Below are positions 47,935 to 57,016 of a DNA stretch of 64,000 nt, in pieces (positions within the stretch are counted from its first letter, which is position 1; each line of letters begins with the position of its first letter). Position numbers and translations under genes: made by a program. The notes below the pieces were generated by a model. The model worked only from the letters and a program-made list of their open reading frames with translations, had not been told where the DNA came from and did not search any database. Origin of the DNA: Roseiarcus sp963709185 (GTDB taxonomy: Bacteria > Pseudomonadota > Alphaproteobacteria > Rhizobiales > Beijerinckiaceae); NCBI GenBank assembly GCA_963709185.1, contig CAVPVQ010000006.1:1-64000 (forward strand), read 5' to 3'.

Positions 47935-48408
47935 GTGAGGTTGACCCCCGTCCGCCGGACAACTTGATTATGCCGCCTGAGTGGCGGACTGTTGGTGGAG
48001 GGTGAGGTTCTGCTCGTACTCGACCGGGCTGAGCATTCCCAACGAGGAGTGCAGCCTCCCGATAGGGGCGGTCAATACAGCTCGGACGATTTCACCAAGC
48101 TCCTCAACGATAATTCCATCACCCAGAGCTTCTCGAGGCCGGCCCAGTGCTGGGACAACGCCGTGGGCGAGAGCTGGTTCTCGACCCTGAAGACCGAGTT
48201 GGTGCGCCGCTACCCTGGCCCACCCGGGCCCAGGCACGACACGCCATCTTCGAGTTCATAGAGGTCTTGTCAACCGCCAGAGGCTGCACTCCTCGTTGGG
48301 AATGCTCAGCCCAGTCGAGTACGAGCAGAACCTGCACCCTCCACCAACAGTCCGCCACTCAGGCGGCATAATCAAGTTGTCCGGCGGACGGGGGGTCAAC
48401 CTCAAATA
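47935..48408. mobile_element. Palindromic IS3-family remnant
   Basis: The right part (about 48070-48370, plus) encodes the end of an IS3 OrfB integrase: DNAVGESWFSTLKTELVRRY with the last acidic residue, then HSSLGMLSPVEYEQN-type tail and QQSATQAA stop. The left arm (47935-48052) is an inverted near-copy of the last ~118 bp (48286-48408), including the terminal TGAGGTTGACCCCC. The two ends therefore face outward with only about 230 bp between. No complete transposase is present. It splits what may have been one operon. Confidence 0.75.
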
Positions 48409-48432
48409 AACCAAAAGACAAGGAGAGATGAG

Positions 48433-49254
48433 ATGGCGCGATGGGAGCCTAGAGGATGGACCGTTTTCACCAAGCCTTGGAGAGAGGTGGGGCTCGGTGA
48501 GCTCGCCAGGCACGTCCGCGAGCTGGGACTTGACGGTGTCGAGCTGCCAGTGAGGCCAGGTTTTCAGGTGACCCCAGACAAAGTCGAACAAGGGCTGCCT
48601 AAGGCGGTAGCTGCTTTTGGCGCCGAGGGGCTCCGAATAGCCAGCGTGGCGGCTGACCCCGCGCCGGCAGTTATTGCCGCGTGCGGCGAAGCCGGTATCT
48701 CTGTTATCAGGATCTGCGTAGAGGTCCCTCGGGGGCTCGGGTACCTAGAGCGAGAGGCGGAGGTCAAGAGGTGGCTTGACGGCCTGCTCCCCAGTCTTGA
48801 TGACGCCGGGGTCAAGGTGGGGATCCAGAACCATTACGGGGACAGCATCGCCAACGCCATGGGAGTCCGGCACCTCGTCGAAAACTACGACCCGCGCCTC
48901 GTGGGCGCGGTGTGGGACGGCGCGCACTGTGGGCTCGACGGGGAGCTGCCCCGCTTGGCCGCCGACATATTGTGGCCGCACCTTTGCCTCGTGAACCTTA
49001 AGAACGCCCGGTGGGGGCCGGCCGGCAAAGATGACTTTGGCGCTGCCCGCTGGGACGCCGTGTTCGTGCCGGGACGGGAGGGCCTTTGTTCTTGGCCCGA
49101 GGTGCTCGCTGAGCTCAGCTCGCGCAACTACAGGGGGGACATCTGCCTCACTGCCGAGTACAACGAACAAGCTCGCGTCGACAAGCTTGTAAAAGCCGAC
49201 CTCGTGTGGGCCAAGTCGGTAACAGAGGCCCTGGCCGAGGGGGGCGAGCAATGA
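48433..49254 (+). CDS. Sugar phosphate isomerase/epimerase (xylose isomerase-like TIM barrel)
   Basis: 273 residues, intact. AP-endonuclease-2/xylose-isomerase-like barrel: HVRELGLDGVELPVRPGF, GISVIRICVEVPRGLGYLER, VKVGIQNHYGDSIANAMGV (metal His), GAVWDGAHCGLDGELPRLA (Asp, His) and ICLTAEYNEQ (Glu). Such proteins isomerise or epimerise sugars, inositol derivatives or keto sugars; the substrate is open. ATG 48433 follows AAGGAGAGATG. It overlaps the oxidoreductase by four bases, so the pair is a unit, possibly for the sugar taken up by the CUT2 importer upstream. Confidence 0.85.
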   Translation: MARWEPRGWTVFTKPWREVGLGELARHVRELGLDGVELPVRPGFQVTPDKVEQGLPKAVAAFGAEGLRIASVAADPAPAVIAACGEAGISVIRICVEVPRGLGYLEREAEVKRWLDGLLPSLDDAGVKVGIQNHYGDSIANAMGVRHLVENYDPRLVGAVWDGAHCGLDGELPRLAADILWPHLCLVNLKNARWGPAGKDDFGAARWDAVFVPGREGLCSWPEVLAELSSRNYRGDICLTAEYNEQARVDKLVKADLVWAKSVTEALAEGGEQ

Positions 49255-50231
49255 AAAAGGTGCGCATCAGCGTTATCGGTGCCGGGCACATGGCCAACAT
49301 GGTGCACTACCCATCGCTCGCCTCGTTCGACGACGTCGAGATCGTGGGCCTGTGCGACGTCGACGAAGCCAGCCTGCAACAGACAGGGGAGCGGTGGGGG
49401 GTCATGGCAAGGTTCACGGATTACAAGGAGATGGTCGAAAAGCTCCAGCCTGACGGCGTCTACGCCATCGGGCAACCCCACATTTTTTACGACATTTGGG
49501 TGTGGTGCCTCGCCCAGGGCTGCAACCTTTACATCGAGAAGCCAATGGGCCTCAACTTGCACCAGGCGACGATGCTGACCGAGCTGGCTGAGCAGCACAA
49601 AGCCATCACTCAGGTGAGCCACCAGCGCCGCTCGAGCCCGCTGCTACGCAAGGTCCACGCTGAGTGCACCGCCAAGGGGCCGATCACCCATGCCGTCTGC
49701 GAGTTTTACAAGTGGTCGCCCGAGCCTATGTGGGGAGCGAGGGACCACATGATGGACGACTGCGTGCACTCCATAGATACCCTGCGATGGATCTGCGGGG
49801 GGGAGCTGGAAGGCTTGGAGAGCCGCTGCGCCAGGGTGGGGGCCCCAGACATCAACTGGATAGGCGCAACGCTGTATTTCGACAACTCCTCTGTCGGGGT
49901 GCTCCTGAACAGCTGGGTGAGCGGCCGGAGAGTGTTCCGGGTCGAGATGCACGCTCCCGGCGCGTACACCGACGCCGAGGTGGAGGGGAAAGCCTACGTC
50001 TACGTAGAGGGCGACTACCAAGGGAAGTGCTATGACGCCAAAGAGGTGGCGGGCGGTGAGGACTTCTACGTCTACGGAGGCTTCCGGGCAAAGAACCGTG
50101 AGTTCATCGACTCGCTCTCAGGTGGCCCGGAGGTGACGACCTCGCCCTTCCGGGACTGCCTGAAAACCATGGAGGTCGCTGAAAAGATCCTCGGTCAAGC
50201 GGCCCTCTCGGGGCGAGGGGGCCACTGGTGA
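49251..50231 (+). CDS. Gfo/Idh/MocA-family sugar oxidoreductase
   Basis: 326 residues, intact. Rossmann start VRISVIGAGHMANMVHYPSL (GxGxxA-like), acidic NAD(P) strand GLCDVDEASL, the family EKP motif in NLYIEKPMGLNLHQA (catalytic Lys), and the barrel His/Asp site in DHMMDDCVHSIDTLRW. Likely an NAD(P)-dependent dehydrogenase of a sugar, cyclitol or sugar acid. ATG 49251 overlaps the isomerase stop. The combination with a TIM-barrel isomerase and a CUT2 importer suggests a small catabolic module whose substrate cannot be read off. Confidence 0.88.
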   Translation: MKKVRISVIGAGHMANMVHYPSLASFDDVEIVGLCDVDEASLQQTGERWGVMARFTDYKEMVEKLQPDGVYAIGQPHIFYDIWVWCLAQGCNLYIEKPMGLNLHQATMLTELAEQHKAITQVSHQRRSSPLLRKVHAECTAKGPITHAVCEFYKWSPEPMWGARDHMMDDCVHSIDTLRWICGGELEGLESRCARVGAPDINWIGATLYFDNSSVGVLLNSWVSGRRVFRVEMHAPGAYTDAEVEGKAYVYVEGDYQGKCYDAKEVAGGEDFYVYGGFRAKNREFIDSLSGGPEVTTSPFRDCLKTMEVAEKILGQAALSGRGGHW

Positions 50232-50270
50232 ACTATGAAGACCTTTGAGGCCGATGACAGTCAAGCTCAG

Positions 50271-52276
50271 CTAGTTGGGGTCCCCGGTCGGGCGGCGTAC
50301 GATCGCAACACCCATCGGAGGCAGCTTCACTCGGTCACCAAGCTCAGCCCGTGCCAACAGTTCGAACCCGCCGGCGGCGATGTCCACTTCTCTGTCTTCG
50401 GGCGAATGGTTGATGAGGAACTCATAACTGTGCTCTGGCGCAGTTCGAACGACACGTTCGACTCCCTCGCCAACTCTTTCCAACGAGGCTTCTCCCGCGA
50501 GGGCTGGGATCCTGGAATATACCCTCGCCAGACCGACTGGGTCGAGCCTGGTGGTCGAGATAATAGGTGCGCCCACTTCCCACACGGTTCTCGATGACCG
50601 CCGGGCGCCCCGCCCACGGGCCGCTGGCGATGCGGGCAAGGACGTGGCCACTGGTCTCGGCGACAATGTCGGTCCAAAATGCCGCCGTGGTCTTCGTCCC
50701 GTCCTCCCATTCCACCTCCACCGCTTCGCCCGTCGGCAACGGTGCCACCTCCAGTACGTCGCAACCTATGAGCGGCCGGAGAGGCCCCCCATAAGGCCCG
50801 GGGTACACGGTTTCGTGCTCGTCCACGATCCCCGACCAGAACGAGATCACCGCATTGCCGCCTTGTTGCACGAAAGACACAAGGTTGGCACCCTCTTTGG
50901 GCGTCACTAGGTAAAGGCTGGGTACCAGCACGACCTCGTAGCCGCCTAGCCGCTCGTCCGGTCTGCAGAAGTCCACGGTTGTGCCTGAGCGAAAAAGCGG
51001 CCGGTACAGCCAAGCCAGCTGCTCGGTCAGGACGAGGTCGTTGGCCGGTTTGGCGGGGGCTTCGACTGCCCACCAGTTTTGCCATGAGAACGCCACCGCC
51101 ACCCGCGCCGCTACCTGGGCTTGGCCCAGCGTTTGTAGCTGGGCGAGTTCGCGACCGAGGTCGACTATCTCGCCCCAAACGGGCGAGGCTTCTCCCGAGT
51201 GCGACAACATGGCGGAGTGGAACCTCTCCGCTCCAACTCGTGAGGCGCGCCACTGGAAAAAGAGGACCCCCGAGGCGCCCCGGGCCACGGCCTGATAGCT
51301 CATCGCCCGCATCTGGCCGGGGCTCTTGGGCACGTTGTGCTCCCGCCAATAGACCCTGGAGGTCGTCTGTTCCATCACCACCCATGGCAGTGTCTTGTTC
51401 AACGAGCGGACGAGGTCGTAGTGCATGGCGTTTTGCATTGCCCACTCGGGGTCGGCCGGGTCGGCGTAGTTGTCAGTGGACACTACGTCGAGTGCACGTG
51501 ACCAGGCGAAGTAGTCCAATGGCTTGTAAAAGCCCATGAAATTGGTAGTGACGGGGATGTCCGGCCGGCTAGCCGTCAGTATCTGTCGCTCTTCGAGTAG
51601 CTCCTCGAGAAAAGCGTCATTACTGAACTGACAGTAGTCAAGCTCCTGGCTTGGGTTCGAGAACGAGGGCGTCAGACGAGGTGGCAATATCTCCGCGAAC
51701 TCGCTGTACCGTTGGCTCCAAAAGACAGTGCCCCATGCCTCGTTGAGCTCCTCGAGGCTCCCGTACCTGGAGGCCAGCCAGGCCCGAAAGGCCGCGGCAT
51801 GGTGGTCGCAATAGCAGTACGGCACGTGGCAGGCGTACTCGTTGTTGATATGCCACATTTCGACGGCTGGGTGGCCGCCCACCTCGGAGACGAGACGAGC
51901 AACGATCTGTTTGGCGAACAACCGGTACGTTGGGTTGCAGACGCAGAACTGCTGGCGGCTCCCATGACTGTAGCGGGTGCCCCTTTTGTCCACCGGCAGG
52001 ACGTCGGGGTAGCTGGTGGTCAACCACGGCGGCGGTGCCGTGGTAGGCGTGGCCAGGTCCACGCCGATCCCCGCCTCTGCCAAGAGATCTGAGTACTTCA
52101 TGGAGCCAGGCGAATTCGTAGGTGCCCTCCCTCGGCTCGAGCTCGGCCCAGGAGAACACGCCTAAGGTGACGAGGTCGACGCCTGCCTCTTTCATGAGAC
52201 GGACGTCTTCTTGCCATATGGCGCGAGGCCACTGTTCGGGGTTGTAATCGCCTCCATAACGTATGCGTTTATTCAC
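50271..52276 (-). CDS. GH42 beta-galactosidase (two frameshifts)
   Basis: About 665 residues. GTG 52276 after TAGGAGCG starts IRYGGDYNPEQWPRAIWQED. Near 52105 the frame shifts into DLLAEAGIGVDLATPTTAPP. The barrel has the zinc Cys residues (CNPTYRLFAK, YCYCDHHAAAFR), acid/base Glu in MWHINNEYACHV and nucleophile Glu in LPWVVMEQTTSRVYW. The trimerisation domain (PSLYLVTPKEGANLVSFVQQ, NAVISFWSGIVDEHE) follows; near 50555 the frame shifts to the C-terminal sandwich (YEFLINHSPEDREVDIAAGG) ending at 50271. No signal peptide. It removes terminal beta-galactosyl units and is the last gene of the minus-strand importer operon. Confidence 0.87.
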
Positions 52277-53177
52277 CGGTAATCGCTCCTAAAGAGAAGC
52301 CCCTTGCCACGTATTTCTGCAAGAAGGGGAACAGGACGAGCATGGGCAGGACCGAGACAAACGAGCCCAGGATGACCTCGGGGTAGATGGGCTGAGCGCC
52401 GACCGAGCTAATGCTGCTCAACCACGCGGAAAGACCTACGGTGAGCGGGAAGCGGCTCTCGGTACCGAGCAGCACGAGCGGTAAGAAGTAGTTGTTCCAG
52501 GTTCCGATGAAGGACAACAGGAAAAGCGTCACTATGCCCGGCATCAGGAGAGGCCTGCCGATCTGCCAGAGGGTGCGCAGCTCTCCGGCGCCGTCTACGC
52601 GGGCCGCGTCGACAAGGTTGTCAGGTACGGCGTCGGTAGCGAAGATCGACATGAAGTAGACACCGAAGGGGTAAACGATCAAAGGCAGAATGACCCCCTG
52701 ATAGGTGTTCGTGAGGCCCATGAAGTGCTCGAGAAGGAAAAGCGGCACCACGAGTGCCGTCGCCGGCACCATCAACGACCCCACCACCAAGCCAAAGACC
52801 AATCGTCTGCCGCGGAAGCTGTACTTGGAAAGGCCGTAGCCGCACAGGGTCGATACCGCTGACCCCAGCGTCGCCGTCACTGACGCGTAGATGAAGGAAT
52901 TGATCAGCCACCAACCGAAGTCGCCGTTCTGGTATGTGAAGAGGTCCTTGAGGTTGGACAGCCAAGACAGGTGCGCCGGCGGGAGGAAGGTCGGGGTGGA
53001 GAAGAGCTGGCTGTTGCTCTTGGAGGATGCGACGAGGAGCCAGTAGATCGGCACGAGCACGTAGGCGGCAGCGAGGGCCAACAAGGCGGTCGTGACCGTG
53101 GTCTTGGCGCGCCGAGAAAAAACAGCACCGTGCCGCCTGAACCAAGACGACGGCAGCTGGGCGGCGCCAGTGCTCAT
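52269..53177 (-). CDS. CUT1 sugar ABC permease (MalG type), GH42 operon
   Basis: 302 residues, intact. First membrane segment TALLALAAAYVLVPIYWLLV; EAA loop VDAARVDGAGELRTLWQIGR; tail LQKYVARGFSLGAITGE. It overlaps the GH42 start by eight bases and the upstream permease stop by four, so translation is coupled along the operon. Confidence 0.93.
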   Translation of the reverse strand: MSTGAAQLPSSWFRRHGAVFSRRAKTTVTTALLALAAAYVLVPIYWLLVASSKSNSQLFSTPTFLPPAHLSWLSNLKDLFTYQNGDFGWWLINSFIYASVTATLGSAVSTLCGYGLSKYSFRGRRLVFGLVVGSLMVPATALVVPLFLLEHFMGLTNTYQGVILPLIVYPFGVYFMSIFATDAVPDNLVDAARVDGAGELRTLWQIGRPLLMPGIVTLFLLSFIGTWNNYFLPLVLLGTESRFPLTVGLSAWLSSISSVGAQPIYPEVILGSFVSVLPMLVLFPFLQKYVARGFSLGAITGE

Positions 53178-54151
53178 TTGGCTGCCGCCCCTGCCCTCGC
53201 AGCGGGACCCGTCCTGCTGCGCACGATCCCGAAGAAAGCGACGGTAGCGACGATCGTGACGCCGGCCAGGACGACCGACTGGGCAGCTGCCAGCTCCTCG
53301 TTGCCAAAGGAGAACGCGGTGGTATAGATGATCTGGTTGGGAGTGAGGGAGCTGCCTGTAGTGGCGATCTCGTTCAGGATCACCGGCTCGTTAAAGAGCT
53401 GCAGCGTGCCGATGATGGAGAGCATGATTGTGAACAAGACCGTGCGGCGCACCATGGGCAGTTTGATCCGTGCCGCTATTGAAAGCTCCGAAGCCCCGTC
53501 CACCTTGGCCGCCTCGAGCACCTGGTGGGGCACGTTTGTCAAGCTTGTGAGCAGGATCGTCATGTTGTAGCCGGTCCACTCCCAGGTGACTATCAGCATG
53601 ATCGCGTAGAGCGCCAAGCGGTAGTCGAGCGGCTGGATGGGGCCGCTCGCGAGCCCGATCTGGTGTGGCACCCCGAGCGCGCCGTCGAGGTCGGGTTCTA
53701 AGAGGAAACCCCACATAATGGCGGCTATAACGCCGGGGACTGCGTACGGGAGAAAGTAAATGAGGGCGAAAACCTTCTTCCCCCGGCAGTATGGGCTGTC
53801 CAGCAAGAGGGCCAGGCCGATCGCGAGGCCGATCATGACAGTCACCTGGACCGCGCCGAAGTACCCCATTCGCACGACCCCGCTCCAGAAGGTGCCGTTG
53901 GACATGACCGTGCGGTAGTTGAGCAAGCCCGAGTAAGCGCCCGTCAGGGGGGACCGCAAAGACAGGATTATCGAGTAAACGAACGGCCCTACGAAGAACA
54001 CCGCGAACAGCGCCAGAAATGGGCCAGTCATCATTAGCCCGGAGCGGCCCTGTGCGGCGCGCAGTGGCCGTCCCTTGGGCGTGGTCCCATCCCTTGGCAC
54101 CATCACCCCAATCGGCGGCGAGGCGGTGACGCCTCCTGCCTGAACCGCCAC
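53174..54151 (-). CDS. CUT1 sugar ABC permease (MalF type), GH42 operon
   Basis: 325 residues, intact. Six membrane segments after a charged tail (MTGPFLALFAVFFVGPFVYS first), EAA loop LEAAKVDGASELSIAARIKL, ATVAFFGIVRSR at the end. Preceded by an intercistronic hairpin (54185-54219). Partner of the permease at 52269 and the binding protein at 54231. Confidence 0.93.
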   Translation of the reverse strand: MAVQAGGVTASPPIGVMVPRDGTTPKGRPLRAAQGRSGLMMTGPFLALFAVFFVGPFVYSIILSLRSPLTGAYSGLLNYRTVMSNGTFWSGVVRMGYFGAVQVTVMIGLAIGLALLLDSPYCRGKKVFALIYFLPYAVPGVIAAIMWGFLLEPDLDGALGVPHQIGLASGPIQPLDYRLALYAIMLIVTWEWTGYNMTILLTSLTNVPHQVLEAAKVDGASELSIAARIKLPMVRRTVLFTIMLSIIGTLQLFNEPVILNEIATTGSSLTPNQIIYTTAFSFGNEELAAAQSVVLAGVTIVATVAFFGIVRSRTGPAARAGAAAK

Positions 54152-54184
54152 TTCCGCTCCTCTCTTATCTGAAAAGACCCGGAG

Positions 54185-54219
54185 GACGGGGGAAGAGCAG
54201 CGCTGGCCCTTCCCCCGTC
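54185..54219 (-). terminator. Intercistronic hairpin between binding protein and permease
   Basis: GACGGGGGAAG (54185-54195) pairs exactly with CTTCCCCCGTC (54209-54219) around a 13-base loop, 12 bases after the binding-protein stop. As at 18252 and 30507 it probably raises binding-protein over permease transcript levels. Confidence 0.6.
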
Positions 54220-54230
54220 GCTACTACGGC

Positions 54231-55547
54231 TCAGCTCTCCACAGAGTAGCCAGCCGACTTGGCGTAGCCGACCAGCTGTGACTCAACCGCGGACAGAGCC
54301 TGGTCCCAGGTCTGCTTGCCCGCGATGGCACTTGCAAGTTGCGTGCTCATGAAGCTGCGGAACTCGGCGTCGAAGGGGCTCCACTCCCAGTTGGTCACAA
54401 CTTGCCCGGCGTAGGTGTTGTACGCGGCATTGACATTGCCCGTGAAGTGAGGCTGCGGGACATTGAACTGCGGCACGGTGGCACGGGCAAGCGCCGCCGG
54501 GAAGAGCCCCCGACCGCCTTGCGTACCGGACTCCTCGTCGATCGAAATGCCGCTCTTGGAAGTGTTGATGTAGGCAGCGAACAGCGCTGCGTCCTTCACG
54601 TCCTGGGAGGGGCAGTCCTTGGTCACGGCGTTGGTGGATCCACCCCAGTTCGCCGTTGCGTGGGCACCCGCCGTCCACTGCGGCAGTTGGGTCACGGCCC
54701 ACTTCTGAGTGGAGTTGCTTGCCAGGTTGGCGGAGATCACGTAAGCCGGGCCCCACGCTGCCCCGATCGCTGCCGCATACCGGTCCTGCGCAATGTGATG
54801 AGTCCATTCGGTCGTAAAGTCGTTGTCGACGGGGGCGTTACCGCTTTTGACCAAGTTGGCCCAGAAGTCCGTGACCTTCTGTTCCACCGCCCCGTTGACG
54901 GTGATCTTCCACGTACCGTTCCCTTCCAACACGAAAGGCCGGGCACCGGCTTGCCACCACAGCGATTCCAGGATGCTGGGGTCGTTGAGCACGAAGGGGT
55001 CGAGGTACATGCTCGGGTCGGCCTTGTGTATGGCGGCCGCATCCGAGGCGAACTCGCTCCAGGTGGTCGGGACGGGCAGGTTGTACTTCTTGAAGACAGC
55101 CGGCTGGTACATGAGCCCCTCAGGGCCGATGTCCTCAGGGACAGCGTAGACCGCGCTGCCCTGGGAGACCTGCCCCCAGACCCAGGCGGGGTAATCCTTC
55201 GCGTAGCTGGAGACGTACTGGGCGATATTGGTCAGGTCGTGGGCCGCGATGTACTGGGGAAGCTCCGAGTACTCCACTTGGGTTATGCAAGGGCCCGTGC
55301 CCCCGGCGAGGGAGGTGGTGAGCTTGGCATAGAAGGTGGACCCTGAGCCGTAGCTCGGCGGGACCGGGACCGAGATGTTGGGGTACGCCTTCTCGAAGTT
55401 GGCGATAACGGTCTTAGGGTTGCCCGTCCAGCTCCACCACGTGAGGGTGACCTTGGCCTGCGCAGCTGCGTTCGAGGCGGGGACGGCCAACGTACCGAGC
55501 AGGACTGCGGCGGTCGCGGACAGGGATAGGGCTCGCTTTCTGTTCAT
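54231..55547 (-). CDS. CUT1 sugar-binding protein, GH42 operon
   Basis: 438 residues, intact. ATG 55547 after a perfect AAGGAGG. Signal peptide RALSLSATAAVLLGTLAVPA, cleavage near SNAAAQA, no lipobox. Mature part: VTLTWWSWTGNPKTVIANFE, LAGGTGPCITQVEYSELPQY, AVPEDIGPEGLMYQPAVFKK, YNLPVPTTWSEFASDAAAIH and NWGGSTNAVTKDCPSQ. With GH42 in the same operon the ligand is probably a beta-galactoside-containing oligosaccharide. Confidence 0.92.
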   Translation of the reverse strand: MNRKRALSLSATAAVLLGTLAVPASNAAAQAKVTLTWWSWTGNPKTVIANFEKAYPNISVPVPPSYGSGSTFYAKLTTSLAGGTGPCITQVEYSELPQYIAAHDLTNIAQYVSSYAKDYPAWVWGQVSQGSAVYAVPEDIGPEGLMYQPAVFKKYNLPVPTTWSEFASDAAAIHKADPSMYLDPFVLNDPSILESLWWQAGARPFVLEGNGTWKITVNGAVEQKVTDFWANLVKSGNAPVDNDFTTEWTHHIAQDRYAAAIGAAWGPAYVISANLASNSTQKWAVTQLPQWTAGAHATANWGGSTNAVTKDCPSQDVKDAALFAAYINTSKSGISIDEESGTQGGRGLFPAALARATVPQFNVPQPHFTGNVNAAYNTYAGQVVTNWEWSPFDAEFRSFMSTQLASAIAGKQTWDQALSAVESQLVGYAKSAGYSVES

Positions 55548-55703
55548 CTTTGCCTCCTTATTGTCAGCAGTGGTGTGCCCCCCGGCACCGATGTCCAGCT
55601 CGTTGTGAGGAGCTTCTGGGAGCGTGCCCAATCAGCTTGACACGATAGGACCAGATCCTTTGCTCGAGAGGTTGGTTCAATACCCCTTCTTACCTTATGA
55701 AAT

Positions 55704-55725
55704 GGGCAATATAATTACGTTGCCC
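55704..55725. promoter_or_regulatory. Inverted repeat GGGCAA-n10-TTGCCC in the GH42-operon promoter
   Basis: Perfect six-base arms enclose an AT-rich stretch (TATAATTACG) that, read on either strand, contains a -10-like element. It is about 160 bp upstream of the binding-protein start. It could be a second regulator site overlapping the promoter. Confidence 0.4.
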
Positions 55726-55753
55726 TTGGCCGCACACGGCCACCGCGGAGTAC

Positions 55754-55767
55754 CGTGAGCGCTCACG
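55754..55767. promoter_or_regulatory. CGTGAGCGCTCACG, symmetric lac-type operator
   Basis: A perfect 14-base palindrome whose core GTGAGCGCTCAC equals the core of the ideal symmetric lac operator. It sits between the LacI gene (ends 55942) and the GH42 operon (starts 55547). Binding by that LacI protein is the obvious inference. Confidence 0.7.
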
Positions 55768-55941
55768 ATTCGGGGACTTTAGTACCTCACCTCTGAGCTG
55801 TCAACGCGCCGAGACCACGTACGACGAGAGCGAAGGCATGAAAGCGTCAATGGCCTTCGGTGCCGGCATTTCTCCTGAAACGCCTGGGAGCGGTGTTGCC
55901 ACGCCCGCCGCGGGCGCTGGCAGAGGTGGCGGGCTGGCCTG

Positions 55942-57016
55942 CTACGCCGACAGGCTCGACTCACGGCAGATGAGCTCAGGCTGGATGACAACGCGGTCTG
56001 GCACGCGACACCTGCCATGAGCTGGTCTACCAGGATCTGGACGGCCACGTGCCCCAGCTCGTCAAAGTCTTGGCGCACCGTTGTTAGGGGAGGTATAAAA
56101 CACGCAGCCTCGGGAGTGTCGTCGAAGCCCACCACCGCGACGTCCTCGGGGACCGGCCGGCGTCGCTCGTGCAGCGCCCTCAGCACTCCGAGAGCCATCT
56201 GGTCGTTGGCGACGAAGATTGCGTGAATGTCCGGTATCCGGGCCAGGACCTGACCGGCCTCATACCCCGAAAGAGCGCTCCAGTCCCCTGTCAGGGGAGG
56301 CAGGACCTCGGCCCCTGCATCGCGCAGCGCCGCTCGCCAACCTGATAGGCGACTGCGAGCCGCGTCCGAGTGACTGGCCCGGTGACGTGGAAAACAGTCG
56401 AACTGCCGGCAGCCAACAGGTGCTCGGTCGCCAAACGGCCCCCGAGTTCCTGGTCGAAGTCCACGACCACGAGGTGTTCCGAGTGGGCCGTCCCTGGTCC
56501 GCCTCCTATGACCACCACGTGCATGTCCTTCGGGAGCGAAGCCAGGGGGTCGTAGGAGAGGTCGAACGGGATGTTCATAACGAGCCCTTCAACGGACTGG
56601 GTCGCCAGGCGACGTACTGCCTCCGACACGGAATGACGGTCGATCGTATGCAAGACAACCGGGAACGCGAAATAACCTCGCTCTTGTGTCGCGTGCTGGA
56701 TTGCGAACAAGGTCGACGTAGGCCCATAAAGCGCCAAGTCGAGTGTGAGAACCCCCAGTGTCTTCGACCTTCCGCTGGCCAAGGCCCTGGCAGCCGAGCT
56801 GGGCCGGTAGCTCAGCTGGTCGATGATACCCCGGACCCTGGCCCGGGTGGCGTCGTTGACGTCTGGTTTGTCGTTCAGAACACGCGAAACTGTTTGACGG
56901 GAAACGCCAGCCAGGCGGGCCACGTCGGCAATGGACGGGCGGCGGCTGCCTAGGGCCTGCAGTGTCGTGAGAGGACCTCGCGGCTGGAGCGAGGTGGTGC
57001 TCACACCTGCCGCCAC
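55942..57016 (-). CDS. LacI-family sugar regulator of the GH42 operon (two frameshifts)
   Basis: About 358 residues. HTH PSIADVARLAGVSRQTVSRV with hinge YRPSSAARALASGRSKTLGV; effector domain with FAIQHATQERGYFAFPVVLH, GLVMNIPFDLSYDPLASLPK, VFHVTGPVTRTRLAVA, then after a break near 56340 GWRAALRDAGAEVLPPLTGD and FVANDQMALGVLRALHERRR, VVGFDDTPEAACFIPPLTTV; a second break near 56005 leads to VVIQPELICRESSLSA and TAG 55944-55942. GTG 57016 or 57004 starts. Codirectional with the GH42 operon, with a lac-type operator between. Confidence 0.8.

Noticed and set aside
54339..55346. 335-codon plus-strand frame opposite the GH42-operon SBP
   Set aside because: Antisense shadow; the SBP strand has signal peptide, ribosome site and family motifs.
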